DNA of 7,867 nucleotides. Origin: Methylacidiphilaceae bacterium. Lineage in GTDB: Bacteria > Verrucomicrobiota > Verrucomicrobiia > Methylacidiphilales > Methylacidiphilaceae. The translations under genes and the position numbers were made by a program. This document shows, piece after piece, positions 7,601 to 7,867 of the stretch; positions within the stretch are counted from its first letter, which is position 1; each line of letters starts with the position of its first letter. The notes beneath the pieces are model-generated. The model saw only the letters and a list, made by a program, of their open reading frames with translations. It did no database searches and was not told the DNA's origin. The DNA lies in assembly GCA_028687155.1 (NCBI GenBank), contig JAQUAR010000008.1, positions 7,627-15,493 on the forward strand, in the 5' to 3' direction.

Positions 7601-7867
7601 ATTCATCAAATCGAAGAGCTTCGAAAGCGTTTTCAATCGTTGAACCAAACGCTTCGAAGAGACATAGGTGCCAAACCGCCCATCCGTCGGGATGAGAAGG
7701 TGCCGGATCCCTGTCCTGATCTTTTGGAAAAGCTGGATCAGATCAAGGAGCAGCGTGTCAACCAGACCGCTCACATGATTCTAGCCGAAGCGCTCGGCGT
7801 ACGATTGACTGCACCGCCCAGCAACAAGGCGGATCTCAGGGCCAAGTGGGATCAGCATGGCATTTAC
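4622..7867 (+). CDS. cas12b: Type V-B CRISPR effector Cas12b (C2c1)-like nuclease, 3'-truncated by window edge
   Basis: The frame is open for 1082 codons to the window end. Cas12b is an RNA-guided nuclease that uses crRNA plus tracrRNA and cuts both DNA strands with one RuvC site. Evidence in order: N-terminal NRIYQGKVTRVEW (2-14, wedge/OBD start); a long helical REC1 region; FGSAPLYRKLTEDRYHSIWR (487-506), alignable with AacCas12b FGSHDLFAKLAEPEYQALWR; YSAPRMGRDRLRQ (593-605) and VPWLQPMMQAL (614-624); RuvC-I LSVDLGQRHAG with D716; RLPGED (766-771); a bridge-helix-like DRLLAAARRALYRMAQLHRW (about 848-867); LPLRGRSWKWEVHP (943-956); RGLSMERIHQIEELRKR (987-1003); RVNQTAHMILAEALGVRL (about 1046-1063). 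RuvC-II, Nuc and RuvC-III lie beyond the edge. From memory the closest relative is the large Cas12b of Opitutaceae TAV5 (about 1388 residues), which predicts about 300 more residues. ATG 4622 is the first possible start, because an in-frame TAA lies at 4613-4615. No Shine-Dalgarno is visible. No cas gene lies upstream. Confidence 0.92.
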   Translation, partial: MNRIYQGKVTRVEWVGEDNKLQPFSDDLKAATKQWRKALWEHHELFQDAVNYYTLALAALAEGADEAKKEGKAVRQWRKQVKENWVKSQRKAESFEGPHRRLAELLGVKADLDGDAAFEQSASTILKPARSSSKEERSAALLQLLYELKDGSALNKVCVGRLALLCNETYNGTSNEDVGRQHKKRKEMLQQIHKSCKTDEGRRDTIKRAPELVDPNLFLTKSSSRSVRGKQAREQIKKNWENAQKTCPSLTEIEKEFFAEAERRADIVEIALPGRRPNRCYHIAAVFQFYPCERTLDAFLEATSTMPNDVVSKGRDLIADLRRACGGRSLDYVTNLAFLCKKNKQQSRADWFELDLAAFIEAINAPHRYVQDTVKRQEEAEKFSEAIRAMKGRGRAASDDDDALPGFEIDERIKLLRRLVTDHEEGLAYLGEDEEGRSGEYTIQERTLRHWSAIRAKWRKLAENGEASPEKLWAVVAAEQADHVDDFGSAPLYRKLTEDRYHSIWRDPGTEDWHADDPLRAWLQYTDLKRDLDDKNRLIRFTPAHAIQSPRYFHFPKGGRLKAEHKPGTKAFQAGIAVRTDKKWRGQKVLITYSAPRMGRDRLRQDSETSLDHVPWLQPMMQALGLEEPDTVDFGNCRITLQPSDREDIQLTFPINVSPKKLTKHIGKDLLWRKQFKQHPEGKQFYNASLRWPHEKPSPENPWYSKLNDFSILSVDLGQRHAGAFSMLGVCATPSSGQEPKEPSRFIGEAGGKKWWARPEASRLLRLPGEDRKEWRAKTSLDTDDGGSFDFREELHGSRGRMPRAFETEECHNLLIASLGETHARSFLTAGWDDPKSPWRLSFPEQNDRLLAAARRALYRMAQLHRWCWFLRGTDQRRSVAREQIRQALGESDDESKSWLPAELKNPATLDDSALVADCLARLLTNYLNSFPDLLVWLANRVLPLRGRSWKWEVHPKAGLGNRIHVLTQNGPALDRLERPIWLRGQRGLSMERIHQIEELRKRFQSLNQTLRRDIGAKPPIRRDEKVPDPCPDLLEKLDQIKEQRVNQTAHMILAEALGVRLTAPPSNKADLRAKWDQHGIY
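6734..6793 (+). other. RuvC-I catalytic motif region of the Cas12b-like protein
   Basis: The translated segment reads FSILSVDLGQRHAGAFSML around residues 710-728. The pattern hydrophobic-S-V-D-L-G-x-R is the RuvC-I motif of Cas12b (AacCas12b has MSVDLGLR around D570). D716, codon GAT at 6767-6769, is the predicted metal-binding catalytic aspartate. The motif is intact, so this half of the active site does not look inactivated. The partner glutamate of RuvC-II and the aspartate of RuvC-III are outside the window, so nuclease competence cannot be judged in full. Confidence 0.88.

Overview
The window looks like a piece of a GC-rich bacterial chromosome. It holds three protein-coding genes and one intergenic region of about 400 bases. 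The organism cannot be named from the sequence alone. The effector gene at the right end resembles, from memory, the large Cas12b (C2c1) of Opitutaceae bacterium TAV5, and the local composition is high in GC. A Verrucomicrobiota-like source is therefore plausible, but it is an inference.

Layout. (1) Positions 2-3568, plus strand: the 3' part of a long Lhr-type superfamily 2 helicase. Helicase motifs IV to VI, the Lhr core and the long C-terminal extension are present; the Walker A/B half lies to the left of the window. (2) Positions 3609-4214, minus strand: a complete Uma2/DUF820-family PD-(D/E)XK nuclease-like gene, converging on the helicase with a 40-base gap and preceded by a strong Shine-Dalgarno. 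(3) Positions 4215-4621: an intergenic region that holds a 12-bp direct repeat and a plausible sigma-70-type promoter facing right. (4) Positions 4622-7867, plus strand: an open reading frame that runs off the right edge with no stop in 1082 codons. It is the N-terminal three quarters of a type V-B CRISPR effector nuclease of the Cas12b family.

The Cas12b-like gene is the main item. It carries the RuvC-I aspartate motif (SVDLG, D716), the RLPGED signature that follows it, a bridge-helix-like basic/aromatic stretch, and the segment that leads into RuvC-II. The window ends about ten residues before the expected RuvC-II glutamate. RuvC-II, Nuc, RuvC-III and any tracrRNA, CRISPR array or cas4-cas1/cas2 genes must lie to the right if they exist. 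Nothing CRISPR-like lies to the left. The gene is visibly less GC-rich than the helicase, which fits horizontal acquisition next to housekeeping or repair genes. No functional coupling between the helicase, the Uma2 protein and the effector can be shown from the sequence; only the Cas12b system is a recognisable defence module.
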